Shown here: piece by piece, positions 6,214-6,966 of the stretch | How positions within the stretch are numbered: the stretch's first letter is position 1 | Layout: each line of letters opens with the position of its first letter | Position numbers and translations under genes: made by a program | Notes under the pieces: model-generated | Databases searched by the model: none | Told to the model about the DNA's origin: nothing | Seen by the model: only the letters and a program-made list of their open reading frames with translations | Source: Candidatus Poribacteria bacterium | GTDB lineage: Bacteria > Poribacteria > WGA-4E > WGA-3G | DNA: 6,966 nucleotides | Reading direction: 5' to 3' | Assembly (NCBI GenBank): GCA_028818995.1 | Contig: JAPPMR010000279.1 | Span: 1-6,966, forward strand

Positions 6214-6519
6214 TTACCGTGCTATAATGACCGCATACCGAAGCGGTTTTTCACCCACGTTTCTTATGCCGTGCAAAACTTGACAATCAACATGTACAGC
6301 TTCATTGTCACTAACGCGGTGCGTCTGTTCTCCGAATAGGACTTCGCCTTCTCCAGAAAAAACATAGAAAATTTCTTGTCCATCGTGTGTATGTGGTGGA
6401 TGTGCGCGTTGCCCCGGTCCCACTTCGGAGATGTGTAGATGGAGTTGTTCTCTGTCTGCTCCAACTTCAAAAACAAATCGATCAATACCTTTGATGTCAG
6501 TTCTTACTGTTTCTGCCAT
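6214..6519 (-). CDS. Small single-domain cupin protein
   Basis: The 101-residue product is one complete cupin_2-type barrel. Motif 1 is present, with H43, H45 and E49 in HPPHTHDGQEIFYVFSGEG. Motif 2 is present as NEAVHVDCQVLHGIRNVG, with H83 at the fourth metal-ligand position and N87 beside it. The full His-His-Glu-His set indicates a bound divalent metal. Such single-domain cupins can be isomerases, dioxygenases or small-ligand binders, and the sequence does not decide which. The start is well supported: AGGAGG on the minus strand (6531-6526) lies 6 bases before the ATG, and an extended -10 promoter lies further upstream. It is cytoplasmic, monocistronic in this window, and convergent with the small membrane protein gene. 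Stop is TAA. Confidence 0.9.
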   Translation of the reverse strand: MAETVRTDIKGIDRFVFEVGADREQLHLHISEVGPGQRAHPPHTHDGQEIFYVFSGEGEVLFGEQTHRVSDNEAVHVDCQVLHGIRNVGEKPLRYAVIIAR

Positions 6520-6543
6520 TCGTAACCTCCTTTTCTTTCTATC

Positions 6544-6572
6544 ATTCTATCACACACCTTAAAACCTATCAA
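6544..6572 (-). promoter_or_regulatory. Predicted extended -10 promoter of the cupin gene
   Basis: On the minus strand TTGATA (6572-6567) is followed after 17 bases by TAGAAT (6549-6544), preceded by TGA as an extended -10 (TGTGATAGAAT, 6554-6544). Transcription would start near 6537, just before the strong Shine-Dalgarno site of the cupin gene, so the leader is very short. Confidence 0.55.
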
Positions 6573-6620
6573 GTTGAAAAGGCTCTCTATCCTGAGCCAT
6601 TCAATTGTCACGAAGTCCTC

Positions 6621-6702
6621 TTGTTGGAGGGCTTTGTAAGCCCGATATTATCCCTTGTGAGAGAAAACTCTGAAACCATCGGGACTGAAAACCCTCCAAC
6701 AA
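6621..6702. repeat. 82-bp imperfect inverted repeat with an internal hairpin
   Basis: ttgttggaggg (6621-6631) is the exact reverse complement of 6692-6702, and cccgat (6641-6646) of atcggg (6678-6683), so arms of about 26 bases are imperfectly complementary. The left arm also holds its own hairpin, gggctt (6629-6634) and aagccc (6638-6643) around tgt. It lies in the 301-bp gap between the divergent cupin and acyltransferase-like genes (6520-6820), outside both predicted promoters. Apart from this repeat and the two promoters I see nothing in the gap and no coding potential. Confidence 0.55.
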
Positions 6703-6752
6703 AAGAGTAAGGGTAATTCCAAAACTTTAGACACGTTTTCATATCCTGTAAG

Positions 6753-6781
6753 TTGCTTTCAATAACTATGTGTGATATACT
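6753..6781 (+). promoter_or_regulatory. Predicted extended -10 promoter of the acyltransferase-like gene
   Basis: TTGCTT (6753-6758) and TATACT (6776-6781) are 17 bases apart, and TGA precedes the -10 (TGTGATATACT, 6771-6781). Transcription would begin near 6788, about 33 nt before the start codon at 6821. Confidence 0.5.
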
Positions 6782-6820
6782 CTAAACATCAAAATATAAC
6801 GTATCCGATGAGACACCTCA

Positions 6821-6966
6821 ATGCCGCGAAACAAATGGACGGATAGTATTATATATCTAACTGTTTTGGTTTTCAGTTGGGTTTGCCGCATTCTCCCAAG
6901 AAAATGGGCAATGGGTCTCGGAAGTGCTATTGGCAAACTTCTCTATCGGGTTCTCAAAAAAAGGAG
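6821..6966 (+). CDS. Lipid A biosynthesis acyltransferase-like protein, N-terminal part (truncated by window)
   Basis: Forty-eight codons are visible from ATG 6821, beginning MPRNKWTDSIIYLTVLVFSW, and the frame runs off the window end. A hydrophobic segment (about residues 9-23) is followed by CRILPRKWAMGLGSAIGKLL and YRVLKKR. This is the typical start of LpxL/HtrB-type acyltransferases: a membrane anchor, a leucine/proline/arginine stretch, a glycine-rich A/G-L-G-x-A-x-G helix and a basic turn. These enzymes add a secondary acyl chain to lipid A at the inner membrane, which would imply an outer membrane with lipopolysaccharide. The catalytic H-x4-D motif would lie beyond the window, so the assignment rests on the N-terminus alone. 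A promoter with an extended -10 sits upstream, but the Shine-Dalgarno site is weak (GATGAGA). Confidence 0.6.
   Translation, partial: MPRNKWTDSIIYLTVLVFSWVCRILPRKWAMGLGSAIGKLLYRVLKKR

Noticed and set aside
6220..6228. TGCTATAAT, an extended -10 match on the plus strand
   Set aside because: It lies within the 3' coding end of the minus-strand cupin gene, where the bases are fixed by codons, and has no -35 box at suitable spacing.
6230..6251. Short stem accgc/gcggt followed by five Ts as a terminator for the membrane protein gene
   Set aside because: The stem is only 5 bp with an 8-nt loop and lies inside the cupin coding sequence, so it is probably chance.
4520..6734. Shared TTTAGACAC word at 4520-4528 and 6726-6734 upstream of two genes
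   Set aside because: It is short, no -10 box lies at a suitable distance, and two copies in 7 kb are weak evidence for a regulatory motif.
1..6966. Genome-wide reassignment of TGA to an amino acid
   Set aside because: No complete gene in the window ends in TGA, but apart from the two special codons none contains an in-frame TGA either. A general reassignment would put TGA inside many genes.

Overview
The window looks like chromosomal DNA of a Gram-negative environmental bacterium. The evidence is a predicted outer-membrane beta-barrel protein, the start of a lipid A acyltransferase gene, and a DUF1552 protein of a kind common in Planctomycetota-like lineages. The mix of DUF1552, Gfo/Idh/MocA, aldo/keto reductase and hydantoinase B genes, with short palindromic repeats between genes, is what I associate with Candidatus Poribacteria or a relative. 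That assignment is from memory and was not tested.

Layout. Bases 3-512 (+) hold the C-terminal part of a DUF1552 protein. Bases 513-785 are a repeat-rich gap between convergent genes, with three short hairpins and a 135-bp inverted-repeat element. Bases 786-2363 (-) encode a hydantoinase B/oxoprolinase subunit with no hydantoinase A partner beside it. It diverges from a Gfo/Idh/MocA oxidoreductase at 2465-3436 (+). A strong extended -10 promoter and a perfect 24-bp palindrome then precede an aldo/keto reductase at 3577-4512 (+). Next come a beta-barrel outer-membrane protein at 4584-5702 (+), a small membrane protein at 5754-6185 (+) and a convergent small cupin at 6214-6519 (-). A 301-bp gap with an inverted repeat and two promoters follows, and the window ends in the first 48 codons of a lipid A acyltransferase-like gene (6821 onward, +).

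The most important observation is in the outer-membrane protein. The conspicuous open frame begins at an ATG at 4722 and lacks a signal peptide. The same frame continues upstream through two TGA codons, at 4686 and 4695, to a good signal peptide starting at 4584. The two TGAs sit exactly where a Cys-x-x-Cys motif would be, just after the predicted cleavage site, and are followed by Ser-Asn-Pro-Ala-Ile-Pro. The rest of the protein has no cysteine. The best reading is a 372-residue exported protein with TGA recoded, probably as selenocysteine (a U-G-A-U motif). Two hairpins just downstream are possible SECIS elements. The main alternative is a pseudogene with two nonsense mutations.

The two oxidoreductases suggest sugar, polyol or other small-carbonyl metabolism, but no defined pathway can be read from this window. 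Complete genes end in TAA or TAG and none ends in TGA. Several promoters share an extended -10 of the form TGTGATAnAnT.
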